64,000 bases of DNA from Microlunatus lacustris (GCA_039527025.1 BAAAJN010000006.1:248001-312000); one strand, 5' to 3'. Positions 31,843 to 43,022 are shown, numbered from the stretch's first letter. A program made the numbers and translations. The notes: generated from the sequence alone by a model not told the origin.

Positions 31843-33171
31843 TCACCAGCCGTCGAGACCCAGCTGCTGGGCCTGCTTCTTCACGTCCTCGTCGTAGAGG
31901 TCGGCGCCCTGCTCACCGGTCTTGATCTTGGTGCCGACCTCCACGGTGATCTGGGAGAGGTTCGGCCCCTTGATCGGGGACAGGAACTCCAGCGCCGGGG
32001 CCGACTTCCCGCCGTCGATGTACTCCTGCACCTCGGTCACCATCGGCGGCACGTCCGCAGGGGTCTGGCAGTTGGTGGTGGAGAAGGGCCCGCTGACGGT
32101 GTTCACCTCGGTCTGGATGGTGCAGCCGTCCGGAGAGTTGATGAAGGCCACGAGCTTCTTGGCCGCCTCCAGCTCGGCGCCCTCGCTCGTCTTGGGGATG
32201 TAGACCGCGTTGGGCAGCCAGATGGTGAGCCGGGTGTCCTCCGCCTTCTGCGCCGGCATCGCGAAGACGCCGACGTCGTCCAGGTTCTCCTCGAAGTTCT
32301 GGCTGATCACCGAGAGGGCGCTGGTGAGCATGGGGTAGTGCGCGGCCGTCCCGGTGGCCACCGCCTTGACCCCGTCGTCGTAGAGCGCGGAGGCGAAGTT
32401 CTTGTTGTACCAGTTCTTCCCCGCCACCTCCTCCTGGTTGAGGAAGCTCTGCAGGGCGGGCTGCGTCGAGTAGTTGCGCTGGTTGGCCGTGTACTGCTCC
32501 GGCCACTCCGGGTCCTGCGCCGACACGTTCGCGAAATCGGCGAGGACGAACAGCTGGGCGGTCCAGGTGTCGCCGAAGGTCTGCTGGATCGGGTCGACCT
32601 CGCCGTCGGCCTTGATCTTCTCGTTGTTGGCCAGGAACTCCGCCCAGGTGGTGGGGATCTCCAGCCCGAGCCGCTCGTAGACCACCTTGTTGTAGAGCAC
32701 TCCACCAGCCTGGGTCGTTCCGGTCGGCGCGCCGTAGGTGCCGTTCGGGGTGCTGACCACCTTCGTGAAGTCCTCGGACAGCGTCGAGACCCACGGCTCG
32801 TCGGTCAACGGCACCAGGTTCTGGTCGGGGTTGATGGCCTGGAACAACGATCCGGAGTTGTAGGTGAAGACGTCGGCCATCTCGCCGGTGGCCAGCTTGG
32901 TCTTGACCAGGTTGTCCCCCTCGGTCCCCCCGGGCTGGGTGTCCATGGTGACCTTGATGTCCGGGTTCTGCTCCGAGAACTTCTGGATGAGGGCCTCGAC
33001 GAAGGTGGGACCCGAGCCGCCCTCCTGGGTCAGGAAGGTGATCTCGGTCTGGCCCCCGGTGGAGCCGGTGTCACCGCCGATCTCGCCGACGGAACAGCCG
33101 GTGAGCGCGAGCGACAGAACGGCGACCGAGCTCACCGCGAGGGTGACGACGCGCCGACGGTATGCGGACAC
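31843..33171 (-). CDS. Sugar ABC transporter substrate-binding lipoprotein, CUT1
   Basis: The 442-residue protein has a lipoprotein signal with box LALTGC (C26). The mature part begins TEITFLTQEGGSGPTFVEALIQKFSEQNPDIKV-like, typical of family 1 sugar-binding proteins. Mid-protein features are QTFGDTWTAQLFVL and ENLDDVGVFAMP. It is anchored outside the membrane and delivers sugar to the two permeases. GTG at 33171 follows AGGAGGTAAGGA. Two copies of the TTGAAACG-type operator lie upstream, tying it to the LacI-controlled rhamnose genes. Confidence 0.93.
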   Translation of the reverse strand: MSAYRRRVVTLAVSSVAVLSLALTGCSVGEIGGDTGSTGGQTEITFLTQEGGSGPTFVEALIQKFSEQNPDIKVTMDTQPGGTEGDNLVKTKLATGEMADVFTYNSGSLFQAINPDQNLVPLTDEPWVSTLSEDFTKVVSTPNGTYGAPTGTTQAGGVLYNKVVYERLGLEIPTTWAEFLANNEKIKADGEVDPIQQTFGDTWTAQLFVLADFANVSAQDPEWPEQYTANQRNYSTQPALQSFLNQEEVAGKNWYNKNFASALYDDGVKAVATGTAAHYPMLTSALSVISQNFEENLDDVGVFAMPAQKAEDTRLTIWLPNAVYIPKTSEGAELEAAKKLVAFINSPDGCTIQTEVNTVSGPFSTTNCQTPADVPPMVTEVQEYIDGGKSAPALEFLSPIKGPNLSQITVEVGTKIKTGEQGADLYDEDVKKQAQQLGLDGW

Positions 33172-33218
33172 TCCTTACCTCCTTGTAAGTGACGTGGACG
33201 GACGAGCGGACAGCAACC

Positions 33219-33232
33219 TTGAAACGATTCAG
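33219..33232. promoter_or_regulatory. LacI-type operator upstream of the sugar-binding protein gene
   Basis: TTGAAACGATTCAG is a near-palindrome centred on CG (TGAAACG/ATTCA). Similar sites occur at 33311, 35687 and 35798, all next to rhamnose genes. It lies about 48 bases before the GTG start, where a bound repressor would block transcription. Confidence 0.65.
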
Positions 33233-33310
33233 CAACTGGGCCCAGGATAGGGACCGCCGCGGTGGGCCGTCAAGGGACAAACCGGAAACTTCTACCCAGC
33301 GACTCGAGTG

Positions 33311-33324
33311 GTGAAACGGTCGAG
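33311..33324. promoter_or_regulatory. Second, weaker LacI-type operator
   Basis: GTGAAACGGTCGAG keeps the left half TGAAACG and a partly degenerate right half. It is 92 bases from the first site in the same promoter region, a spacing that could permit looping. Confidence 0.4.
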
Positions 33325-33371
33325 ACCCGGGCCCCTCGGCCGGGCGCGGACGAGGGGCTCGGGGCCGTCGC

Positions 33372-35645
<2,274 letters not shown>

Positions 35646-35686
35646 GACACTCCTGAGGGTCGGGTGGAGCGGCCCGGGCGGCCGCG

Positions 35687-35700
35687 ATGAAACGATCTAG
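35687..35700. promoter_or_regulatory. LacI-type operator for the rhamnosidase gene
   Basis: ATGAAACGATCTAG lies 42 bases before the rhamnosidase start and shares the TGAAACG core with the other sites of this regulon. Confidence 0.55.
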
Positions 35701-35797
35701 AGGGAGGCAACCACCCGCCGCGCACGGTTGTCAACGGCCGCGCTCCCACGACCCGCCGTTGCGTGCTGCACGAGGCAGCGTTAGCATGCTGCCCGAC

Positions 35798-35810
35798 TTG
35801 AAACGTCTCA
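35798..35810. promoter_or_regulatory. LacI-type operator for the rhamnose catabolic genes
   Basis: TTGAAACGTCTCA lies directly before the ribosome site GAGGAGGA (35813-35820) of the isomerase gene. A repressor here would block either initiation or early elongation. Confidence 0.6.
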
Positions 35811-35824
35811 CTGAGGAGGATGCC

Positions 35825-36991
35825 GTGGTGGCCTTCGCCGACATCGCCGACCAGCTGGCCGGCCAGGCCATCGAGCTGCCCTCCTGGGCCTTCGGCAACT
35901 CCGGTACCCGTTTCCGGGTGTTCGGCACACCGGGCACCCCCCGCACGGTGCAGGAGAAGATCGCCGACGCGGCCAAGGTGCACGAGCTGACGGGCCTGGC
36001 CCCGAAGGTGGCGCTGCACATCCCCTGGGACCAGGTCGACGACTACGCGGCCCTCCGGAGCTCCGCTGGCGACCACGGGCTGCAGCTGGGGACGATCAAC
36101 TCCAACACGTTCCAGGACGACCTCTACAAGTTCGGCAGCCTCACCCACAGCGACGAGGCCGTCCGCCGCAAGGCTGTCGAGCACCACTACGAGTGCATCG
36201 AGATCATGCACCAGACGGGGTCGCAGGACCTCAAGATCTGGCTGGCCGACGGCACCAACTACCCGGGTCAGGGCGACATCCGCGGCCGCCAGGACCGGCT
36301 GGCCGAGAGCCTGGCCGCGATCTACGACCGGCTCGGACCCGAGCAGCGGCTGGTGCTGGAGTACAAGTTCTTCGAGCCGGCGTTCTACCACACCGACGTC
36401 CCCGACTGGGGCACCTCCTACGCCCAGGTGAGCGCGCTCGGCGACCGGGCGATGGTCTGCCTGGACACCGGCCACCACGCCCCCGGCACCAACATCGAGT
36501 TCATCGTCGCCCAGCTGCTGCGGCTGGGCAAGCTCGGCTCCTTCGACTTCAACTCCCGGTTCTACGCCGACGACGACCTGATCGTGGGCGCCGCCGACCC
36601 GTTCCAGCTGTTCCGGATCCTCTACGAGGTGGTCCGCGGCGGCGGCTTCGGCCCGGACTCCCCGGTCGCCTTCATGCTCGACCAGTGCCACAACGTCGAG
36701 GACAAGATCCCCGGTCAGATCCGGTCGGTGCTCAACGTGCAGGAGATGACCGCGCGCGCCCTGCTGGTGGACGCGGTCGCGCTGCGGGAGGCGCAGGAGG
36801 CGCACGACGTGCTGGGCGCGAACGGCATCCTGATGGACGCGTTCTACACCGACGTGCGGCCCGACCTCGCCGCCTGGCGGGAGGGCCGGGGCCTGCCCGC
36901 CGACCCCCTGCGGGCCTACGCCGAGTCCGGCCACCAGCAGCGGCTCGCCGCCGAACGCGTGGGCGGCGCCCAGTCCGGCTGGGGAGCGTAG
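35825..36991 (+). CDS. rhaI: L-rhamnose isomerase, RhaI type
   Basis: The 388-residue TIM-barrel enzyme converts L-rhamnose to L-rhamnulose. It belongs to the RhaI family of Gram-positives, not E. coli RhaA. Marks are LHIPWDQVDDY, LEYKFFEPAFYHTDVPDWG, CLDTGHHAPGTNIEFIVAQLL, SFDFNSRFYADDDL and FMLDQCHNVEDKI, which supply the metal-binding Glu, Asp, His and Asp. I chose GTG 35825 (five bases after GAGGAGGA; GTG 35828 is equally possible). The ATG at 35786 would place the operator inside the coding region. It starts the rhaI-rhaD/E-rhaB-lacI set. Confidence 0.93.
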   Translation: MVAFADIADQLAGQAIELPSWAFGNSGTRFRVFGTPGTPRTVQEKIADAAKVHELTGLAPKVALHIPWDQVDDYAALRSSAGDHGLQLGTINSNTFQDDLYKFGSLTHSDEAVRRKAVEHHYECIEIMHQTGSQDLKIWLADGTNYPGQGDIRGRQDRLAESLAAIYDRLGPEQRLVLEYKFFEPAFYHTDVPDWGTSYAQVSALGDRAMVCLDTGHHAPGTNIEFIVAQLLRLGKLGSFDFNSRFYADDDLIVGAADPFQLFRILYEVVRGGGFGPDSPVAFMLDQCHNVEDKIPGQIRSVLNVQEMTARALLVDAVALREAQEAHDVLGANGILMDAFYTDVRPDLAAWREGRGLPADPLRAYAESGHQQRLAAERVGGAQSGWGA

Positions 36992-37091
36992 TTTCTCCCC
37001 TCGCTCCGCTCGGGCGCGGAGGTCGCCCAGACCCGGCTCCTTCGTCGTCGTGACCTCCGGCCCTCCCGCACCCACCACTAGGAGCTCTCTC

Positions 37092-39131
37092 ATGGCCACC
37101 AACCCCACCGTTGCTGACCTGATCGGCCGCTCGAACCGGCTCGGCGCCGACCCGGAGAACACGAACTACGCCGGCGGGAACACCTCGGCGAAGGGCGCCG
37201 AGACCGACCCCGTGACGGGGGAGGCTGTGGAGCTGCTCTGGGTGAAGGGCTCCGGCGGTGACCTCGGCACGCTGACGGAGAAGGGCCTGGCCGTGCTCAG
37301 GCTGGACCGGGTGAGGGCGCTGGGCCAGATCTACCCCGGGGTCGAGCGCGAGGACGAGATGGTCGCCGCCTTCGACTACTGCCTGCACGGCAAGGGGGGT
37401 GCGGCGCCCAGCATCGACACCGCGATGCACGCTCTGGTGGACGCCGCCCACGTCGACCACCTGCACCCCGACGCCGGGATCGCGCTGGCCACCGCCGCCG
37501 ACGGCGAGGCCCTCACCGCGAAGATCTTCGGCGACACGGTCGTCTGGGTGCCCTGGCGGCGTCCCGGCTTCCAGCTGGGCCTGGACATCGCCGCGATCAC
37601 GACGGCCAACCCCGACGCCATCGGCTGCATCCTCGGCGGGCACGGGATCACCGCCTGGGGGGCCACCTCGGAGGAGTCCGAGCAGCGCAGCCGGCAGATC
37701 ATCGAGACCGCCGCCGCCTGGATCGCCGAGCACAGCCGGCCCGAGCCGTTCGGCCCCCCGTTGCCCGGCTACGCCGCGCTGCCCGAGGCGGAGCGGCGGG
37801 CCAAGGCCGCGGCGCTGGCTCCCACGCTGCGCTCGATCGCCTCCCACGACAAGCCCGTCGTCGGGCACTTCACCGACGCCGAGGTCGTCCTGGACTTCCT
37901 CGCCGCCTCCGAGCACCCCCGGCTCGCCGCACTCGGCACCTCCTGCCCCGACCACTTCCTGCGCACCAAGGTCAAGCCCCTGGTCCTGGACCTGCCCGCC
38001 GACGCCCCCGTCGAGCAGGCGCTCGCGCGGCTGCAGGAGCTGCACGCGGCCTACCGCGAGGACTACCAGGCCTACTACGACCGGCACGCGACGCCGGACT
38101 CCCCCGCCCTCCGCGGTGCCGACCCGAGCATCGTCCTGGTGCCCGGCGTCGGGATGTTCTCCTACGGTCGTGACGCCCAGACCGCCCGGGTGGCCGGGGA
38201 GTTCTACGTCAACGCCATCAACGTCATGCGCGGTGCCGAGGGGATCTCCCGCTACGCGCCCATCGACGAGGCGGAGAAGTTCCGGATCGAGTACTGGGCG
38301 CTGGAGGAGGCCAAGCTGGCGCGGATGCCCGCTCCGAAGCCGCTGGCCACCCGCATCGCCCTGGTCACCGGCGCCGCGTCCGGGATCGGCAAGGCCATCG
38401 CCACCCGGCTCGCCGCCGAGGGCGCCTGCGTCGTCATCGCCGACCTCGACGCCGAGAAGGCGCGGGCGGCCGCCGCGGAGATCGGTACGACGGACGTGGC
38501 CGTCGGCGTCGCGGCCGACGTCACCGACGAGGCTGCGGTCCAGGCCGCCGTCGATGCCTGCCTGCTGGCCTTCGGCGGGCTCGACCTGGTGGTCAACAAC
38601 GCCGGGCTGTCGCTGTCGAAGTCGCTGCTGGACACCACCGTCGCCGACTGGGAGCTCCAGCACGCGGTGATGGCCAAGGGCTCGTTCCTCGTCGCCCGGG
38701 CCGCGGCCAAGGTGCTGATCGAGCAGGGGCTGGGCGGCGACGTCGTCTACATCTCCTCCAAGAACTCGGTCTTCGCCGGCCCCAACAACATCGCCTACTC
38801 CGCCACCAAGGCCGACCAGGCCCACCAGGTCCGTCTGCTCGCCGCCGAGCTGGGCGAGCACGGCGTCAAGGTCAACGGCATCAACCCCGACGGGGTGGTC
38901 CGGGGCTCCGGCATCTTCGCCGGCGGTTGGGGCGCCAAGCGGGCCGCCGTGTACGGGGTGCCGGAGTCCGAACTCGGCGCGTACTACGCCCAGCGCACCC
39001 TGCTGAAGCGGGAGGTGCTCCCCGAGCACGTGGCCAACGCGGTGTTCGTGCTCTGCTCGGCCGACCTCAGCCACACCACCGGTCTGCACGTCCCGGTCGA
39101 CGCCGGCGTCGCCGCCGCCTTCCTCCGGTGA
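37092..39131 (+). CDS. rhaEW: Fused rhamnulose-1-phosphate aldolase / L-lactaldehyde dehydrogenase (RhaD-E/RhaEW)
   Basis: The 679-residue bifunctional enzyme has two parts. The first (about 1-415) is a class II aldolase with zinc-binding histidines in DHLHPDAGI and LGGHGITAWG. It splits L-rhamnulose 1-phosphate into dihydroxyacetone phosphate and L-lactaldehyde. The second (about 425-679) is an SDR with TGAASGIG, NNAG and YSATK. It is thought to oxidise the aldehyde to L-lactate. This fusion is known in Bacillus and other bacteria as RhaEW. The ATG at 37092 follows AGGAG. Its stop overlaps the start of rhaB (GTGA). Confidence 0.95.
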   Translation: MATNPTVADLIGRSNRLGADPENTNYAGGNTSAKGAETDPVTGEAVELLWVKGSGGDLGTLTEKGLAVLRLDRVRALGQIYPGVEREDEMVAAFDYCLHGKGGAAPSIDTAMHALVDAAHVDHLHPDAGIALATAADGEALTAKIFGDTVVWVPWRRPGFQLGLDIAAITTANPDAIGCILGGHGITAWGATSEESEQRSRQIIETAAAWIAEHSRPEPFGPPLPGYAALPEAERRAKAAALAPTLRSIASHDKPVVGHFTDAEVVLDFLAASEHPRLAALGTSCPDHFLRTKVKPLVLDLPADAPVEQALARLQELHAAYREDYQAYYDRHATPDSPALRGADPSIVLVPGVGMFSYGRDAQTARVAGEFYVNAINVMRGAEGISRYAPIDEAEKFRIEYWALEEAKLARMPAPKPLATRIALVTGAASGIGKAIATRLAAEGACVVIADLDAEKARAAAAEIGTTDVAVGVAADVTDEAAVQAAVDACLLAFGGLDLVVNNAGLSLSKSLLDTTVADWELQHAVMAKGSFLVARAAAKVLIEQGLGGDVVYISSKNSVFAGPNNIAYSATKADQAHQVRLLAAELGEHGVKVNGINPDGVVRGSGIFAGGWGAKRAAVYGVPESELGAYYAQRTLLKREVLPEHVANAVFVLCSADLSHTTGLHVPVDAGVAAAFLR

Positions 39132-40618
39132 CCGTCCCCCCGCGCCCTGAGCCCGTCCCCCCGCGCCCTGAGCCCGTCGAAGGGCCGGCCGTCTTCGGCG
39201 CCATCGACATCGGCGCGTCCAGCGGCCGCGTCGTCGCCGGCGTGCTGGGCGCCGGGGGCCTGGAGCTGGAGGTGGTGCACCGGTTCCCCAATGGCGCCAC
39301 GGAGGTCGACGGCCACCTCCGCTGGGACCTCAGCGGGCTCTTCGCCGAGGTGCTGGTCGGGCTGGCCGCCCTGGCTGAGCGGCACCGGGGGGTCCGCAGC
39401 GTCGGCATCGACACCTGGGCCGTGGACTACGGCCTGCTGGGCGCCGGCGGCGAGCTGCTGGCCGAGCCGGTCGCCTACCGGGACAGCCGGACCGACGCCG
39501 TCGTCGACCTGGTGCACCGCCGGGTCGACCCGGCGCGGCTCTACGCGGTCACCGGGCTGCAGTTCCTGCCGTTCAACACGCTCTACCAGCTGTCGGCGGA
39601 GCGGCAGGGCCCGCTCTGGCCGCGGGCGGCCCAGGCGCTGCTGCTGCCCGACCTGCTCGCGTACTGGCTCACCGGGGAGCGCCGGACCGAGGCCACCAAC
39701 GCCTCCACCACCGGCCTGCTCGACGCCACCACCCGGACCTGGTCGACCGAGCTGCTGGAAGCCCTCGGGCTGCCGCTGGACCTGTTCCCGCCGCTCATCC
39801 AGCCCGGCGAGACGCTCGGCCCGCTGCTGCCCGCGGTGGTGCGCCAGACCGGGCTGGACCCGTCGACGACGGTCGTCGCCGTCGGGTCGCACGACACCGC
39901 CTCGGCCGTGGTGGGGGTGCCGGCGCAGGGCCGCTCCTTCGCCTACGTCTCCTGCGGCACCTGGTCACTGGTGGGCCTGGAGCTGGACGCGCCGGTGCTG
40001 ACCCCGGCCAGTCGGGCCGCGAACTTCACCAACGAGGGCGGGGTGGACGGCCGCACCCGCTACCTGCGCAACGAGGGCGGCCTGTGGCTGCTGCAGGAGA
40101 GCCTGCGCACCTGGGCCGAGCAGGGCCTCACGCTCGACCAGGACGCCCTGCTCGCCGACGCGGCCGCGCTGCCGGCGGACGGGCCGACCTTCGACGTGGA
40201 CGCCCCCGACCTGATCGCGCCCGGTGACATGCCCGCGCGGATCCGACGGGCGGTGGCGGGCACCGGTCGGGTGCTGCCCGAGATCCCGGCCGCGGTCGCC
40301 CGCAGCATCCTGGACTCCCTCGCCGTCGCCTACGCCCGCACCACGGCCGAGGCGGAGCGGCTCGCCGGGCGGTCGGTGGAGGTGCTGCACGTCGTCGGCG
40401 GGGGCAGCCAGAACCCGCTGCTCTGCCAGCTCACCGCGGACCTGTCCGGCCGGCCGGTGCTGTCAGGTCCGGTGGAGGCCACGGCGCTGGGCAACCTCGC
40501 CGTCCAGGCCCGGGCCGCCGGCCTGCTGCCCGCGGAGCTCGACGCGCTGCGCCGGACCCTGCGCCGCGGACTCGCCCTGCAGGCCTACGCGCCGTCGGCG
40601 CCCGCACCAGCCCACTAG
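39128..40618 (+). CDS. rhaB: L-rhamnulokinase
   Basis: The 496-residue FGGY-family kinase phosphorylates L-rhamnulose at C1. The ATP/sugar fold starts with GAIDIGASSGRVVAG. IDTWAVDYGLL, YRDSRTDAV, PFNTLYQL, VGSHDTASAV and the C-terminal VVGGGSQNPLLCQLTADLSGRPV are family marks. The GTG at 39128 overlaps the aldolase gene stop. The first ~16 residues, VTVPPRPEPVPPRPEPVEG, come from a 21-bp tandem repeat plus a CCCTGAGCCCGTCGAAGGG element, and are not conserved in kinases. A later start is possible but no better site is seen. It acts between RhaI and the aldolase. Confidence 0.94.
   Translation: MTVPPRPEPVPPRPEPVEGPAVFGAIDIGASSGRVVAGVLGAGGLELEVVHRFPNGATEVDGHLRWDLSGLFAEVLVGLAALAERHRGVRSVGIDTWAVDYGLLGAGGELLAEPVAYRDSRTDAVVDLVHRRVDPARLYAVTGLQFLPFNTLYQLSAERQGPLWPRAAQALLLPDLLAYWLTGERRTEATNASTTGLLDATTRTWSTELLEALGLPLDLFPPLIQPGETLGPLLPAVVRQTGLDPSTTVVAVGSHDTASAVVGVPAQGRSFAYVSCGTWSLVGLELDAPVLTPASRAANFTNEGGVDGRTRYLRNEGGLWLLQESLRTWAEQGLTLDQDALLADAAALPADGPTFDVDAPDLIAPGDMPARIRRAVAGTGRVLPEIPAAVARSILDSLAVAYARTTAEAERLAGRSVEVLHVVGGGSQNPLLCQLTADLSGRPVLSGPVEATALGNLAVQARAAGLLPAELDALRRTLRRGLALQAYAPSAPAPAH
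39133..39184 (+). repeat. 21-bp tandem repeat followed by a CCCTGAGCCCGTCGAAGGG element
   Basis: The unit CGTCCCCCCGCGCCCTGAGCC occurs twice without a gap (39133-39153, 39154-39174). The end of the second copy joins CGTCGAAGGG to form CCCTGAGCCCGTCGAAGGG (39166-39184). That sequence resembles an intergenic repeat seen in many high-GC bacteria. It sits in the first codons of rhaB, in frame. Confidence 0.75.
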
Positions 40619-40683
40619 ATTGAGCGCGTCGGACCAGCAGTCCCGGCGGGCGTCCGGCCCCGTGCACGTCGGAGGGTAGGAGG

Positions 40684-41742
40684 GTGTCCCGCGTGGCGCG
40701 CAAGACCTCGATCAGCATGAAGGACGTGGCGGCCCTGGCCCGGGTGTCGCTGGGCACGGTCTCCAACGTCGTCAACTCCCCCGAGCTGGTCAGCCCGCCG
40801 ACCCGGGAACGGGTGGAGACCGCGATCGCCAAGCTGGGCTGGGTGCCCAACGCGTCGGCCCGGCAGCTGCGCGCGGGGCGCAGCAGCGCCGTCGGGCTGG
40901 TGGTGATGGACATCGCCAACCCGTTCTTCACCGACGTCCTGCTGGGCGTCGAGGAGCACGTGCTGCAGCGCGGCTACTCGGTCCAGGTGGGCAACAGCGC
41001 CTCCCAGCCCCAGCGCGAGGACGACCAGCTGAGGTTGTTCGAGCAGCAACGGGTCCGGGGCGTGCTCTGCGCCCCCATCTGGGGCGTCAACCAGCGGGTC
41101 GACGACCTGCGCCGGCGCGGGATCCCGGTGGTGCTGGTGGACCGCGCGCCGGAGGAGTCCGGCTTCTGCTCGGTCTCCGTCGACGACGTCGAGGGGGGTC
41201 GGCTGGCGGTGGACCACCTGATCCGGCTCGGCCACCGCAGCATCGCCCTGGTCGGCGGGCCCTCCCGGCTGCCGCAGATCCGCGACCGCCGGCTGGGGGC
41301 GGACCTTGCCCGGGCGGAGCACGGCGACGTCGTCGACCTGCTCGCGCTCTCGACCAGCGGTCTGGACACCACGGCCGGCGTGCTCGCCGCCGACGAGCTG
41401 GCCGCACTGCCGGACCGCGAGCGCCCGACGGCGGTCTTCGCGGCCAACGACCTGCTGGCCATCGGGCTGCTGCAGGGCTTCGTCACCCACGGCCTGCGGG
41501 TGCCCGAGGACATGGCGCTGATCGGCTACGACGACATCAGCTTCGCCGCCGCGGCCGCCGTCCCGCTCTCCTCGGTCCGGCAGCCCCGGGTGGACCTGGG
41601 CCGGCGCGCCGCCGAGCTGCTCTTCGAGGAGATCGAGGCCGACGACGACGACCGGCCCCACGAGCACCAGAGCGTCCGGTTCACCCCGACGCTGGTCGTC
41701 CGCCGCTCCACCGTGGGTGCCGGCTCCGGCCAGCCCGGCTGA
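40684..41742 (+). CDS. LacI-family repressor of rhamnose genes
   Basis: The 352-residue protein has the LacI DNA-binding head (MKDVAALARVSLGTVSNVVNSPELVSPPTRERV) and hinge helix (NASARQLRAG). The periplasmic-binding-like sensor covers about residues 65-345: VVMDIANPFFTDVLLGVEE, VLVDRAP, AVFAANDLLAIGLLQG and IGYDDISFAA. It closes the rhamnose gene set and is the natural owner of the repeated TTGAAACG-type operators at 33.2, 35.7 and 35.8 kb. Two GTG starts (40684, 40693) follow the AGGAGG-rich site; either is possible. The inducer is probably L-rhamnose or a phosphorylated derivative. None of these sites lies directly before its own gene. Confidence 0.9.
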   Translation: MSRVARKTSISMKDVAALARVSLGTVSNVVNSPELVSPPTRERVETAIAKLGWVPNASARQLRAGRSSAVGLVVMDIANPFFTDVLLGVEEHVLQRGYSVQVGNSASQPQREDDQLRLFEQQRVRGVLCAPIWGVNQRVDDLRRRGIPVVLVDRAPEESGFCSVSVDDVEGGRLAVDHLIRLGHRSIALVGGPSRLPQIRDRRLGADLARAEHGDVVDLLALSTSGLDTTAGVLAADELAALPDRERPTAVFAANDLLAIGLLQGFVTHGLRVPEDMALIGYDDISFAAAAAVPLSSVRQPRVDLGRRAAELLFEEIEADDDDRPHEHQSVRFTPTLVVRRSTVGAGSGQPG

Positions 41743-41840
41743 GCCGAGCCCGGTGCCGGTTCCCGGACGCCGACCTGCGAGGATCCTGCCCTCGCCCCCG
41801 CGAACCGTCGTCTCGACGCCGCCCACCCGAGGAGCACCCC

Positions 41841-42140
41841 GTGTTCGCCCTGGTCGTCCGCTTCAACCTGACCGACGAGAACGCCGCTGCCCGCTTCGAC
41901 GAGCTGGTGGCGGACCTGCTGCCGCAGATCGCCGCGCACGAGCCCGGGACCCTGACCTACGCCGTCCACACGGTGCACGACGCCCCGCTGTCCCGGCTGT
42001 TCTACGAGTGCTACCGCGACCGGGACGCCCTCGACGAGCACGAGCGGCAGCCGCACACGGCGCACTTCCTGCAGGCCAAGGACGCCCTGCTGGCCGGTGC
42101 GCGGGTGGAGTACCTGACCCCGACCGGCAGCGGCACCTGA
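41841..42140 (+). CDS. Putative quinol monooxygenase / ABM-fold protein
   Basis: The 99-residue protein has the ferredoxin-like ABM pattern: MFALVVRFNLTDENAAARFDELV, EPGTLTYAVHTV, FYECYRDRDALDEHERQPHTAHF. Such dimers include YgiN-type quinol monooxygenases and many proteins without known activity. The L-rhamnose mutarotase RhaM has the same fold, but its typical sequence is not visible, so I do not assign it. GTG at 41841 follows GAGGAG. It stands 98 bases behind the LacI gene and could be read with it. Confidence 0.75.
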   Translation: MFALVVRFNLTDENAAARFDELVADLLPQIAAHEPGTLTYAVHTVHDAPLSRLFYECYRDRDALDEHERQPHTAHFLQAKDALLAGARVEYLTPTGSGT

Positions 42141-42146
42141 GCTGGG

Positions 42147-42163
42147 CGTCGGGCCGGCCGACG
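42147..42163. terminator. Short hairpin between converging genes
   Basis: CGTCGG/CCGACG form a 6-bp stem with a five-base loop in the 30-base gap between two converging genes. Modest stability, no U-tract. Confidence 0.45.
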
Positions 42164-42170
42164 AGGGGGG

Positions 42171-42659
42171 TCAGCGCCGACGGCGGACCACCCGACGGCC
42201 GAGCTGGCGCAGGGCCACCCCCACCCGGCGCCGCCGCGACCGCTGGCGGTCGGTGACCTCGGGCAGCACCGCCGACGGCGGCAGGGCCACCTCGAAGACC
42301 CGCGGCCCGCGCAGTGAGCGGGCCAGGGCGCGGGCGTCGAGCAGCTCGATGCGGGAGCTGCGGGTGGCCGGCCACTGCCACCAGGGGGCGTCCACCCCGG
42401 CGCCGAGCCGGACGAGCGGTCCCTGCGGGCCGTGCACGTGCAGGGTCAGCCCGAGGTCGTCGAGCCGTTCGGCGAGCGGTCGCACCAGCGGCCGGGTGGA
42501 GCTGCCGCCCAGGGACGGCACCGGCGAGAAGCTGACGGTGACGTCGCGGCCGCCGTCGGCCTCCACCCGACCCGTGCAGCGGGTCGGACGGGCCGAGCGG
42601 CTCGGCACGTCGACAGTGAAGCTCAGGTCAGCCGTGACCCGGAGCTGCTCGTCGCTCAT
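42171..42659 (-). CDS. Hypothetical protein, 162 residues
   Basis: No family is recognised. The protein starts MSDEQLRVTADLSFTVDVPS, looks like a beta-rich fold through about residue 120 (DVTVSFSPVPSLGG, LTLHVHGPQGPLVRLGAG, VFEVALPPSAVL) and ends in a strongly basic tail (DRQRSRRRRVGVAL, RRVVRRRR). The tail may bind nucleic acid, phospholipid or a cell-envelope polymer. It follows a 74-residue gene on the same strand with 20 bases between; the two may form an operon. The frame continues upstream to 42833 but that part opposes or overlaps the small gene and reads Arg/His-rich, so ATG 42659 is preferred. Confidence 0.65.
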   Translation of the reverse strand: MSDEQLRVTADLSFTVDVPSRSARPTRCTGRVEADGGRDVTVSFSPVPSLGGSSTRPLVRPLAERLDDLGLTLHVHGPQGPLVRLGAGVDAPWWQWPATRSSRIELLDARALARSLRGPRVFEVALPPSAVLPEVTDRQRSRRRRVGVALRQLGRRVVRRRR

Positions 42660-42679
42660 CGCGGACGTCGGCCCTGCCG

Positions 42680-42904
42680 TCAGGACGCGTTGTCGGTGGT
42701 GGTGATCTGCAGGGTGCCGTCGAGCTTCCAGGTCGCCCGCGGAGCGTCGGCCCCGGTGTCGCGCGGGACCTCGACGGTCATGTCGATCAGCTTGTAGTTG
42801 ATGGCGGCGCCCCGGCCCGTGAGGTAGGACCACATCTCCTTGCCCAGCTGGGTCCAGGACTGCGGCTCCTGGCCGTCGGTGCCTTCGGTCGGCTGAGAAG
42901 TCAT
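42680..42904 (-). CDS. Hypothetical small acidic protein, 74 residues
   Basis: The protein begins MTSQPTEGTDGQEPQSWTQ and contains a region LGKEMWSYLTGRGAAINYKLIDMTVEVPRD followed by a hydrophilic end. It has no signal peptide or transmembrane helix and no recognised family. The ATG at 42904 follows GGGAGACA. The gene is the first of a possible two-gene unit with the 162-residue basic protein. The opposite charges of the two might reflect a partnership, but this is a guess. Confidence 0.65.
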   Translation of the reverse strand: MTSQPTEGTDGQEPQSWTQLGKEMWSYLTGRGAAINYKLIDMTVEVPRDTGADAPRATWKLDGTLQITTTDNAS

Positions 42905-43022
42905 GAGTGTCTCCCTGTCGTTCGAGGTCTGCAGGTGCAGACGACTCTGGTTCCCAGGGTGGACCCCGGGCGGATGCAGCACCCGCACCGGGGCCCGCTG
43001 GTGCTGGCCCGGGGGCGCTGGG

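Noticed and set aside
41841..42140. Possible L-rhamnose mutarotase (RhaM) next to the rhamnose genes
   Set aside because: Shares the ABM fold but the sequence lacks the recognisable RhaM pattern; left as ABM-family protein.
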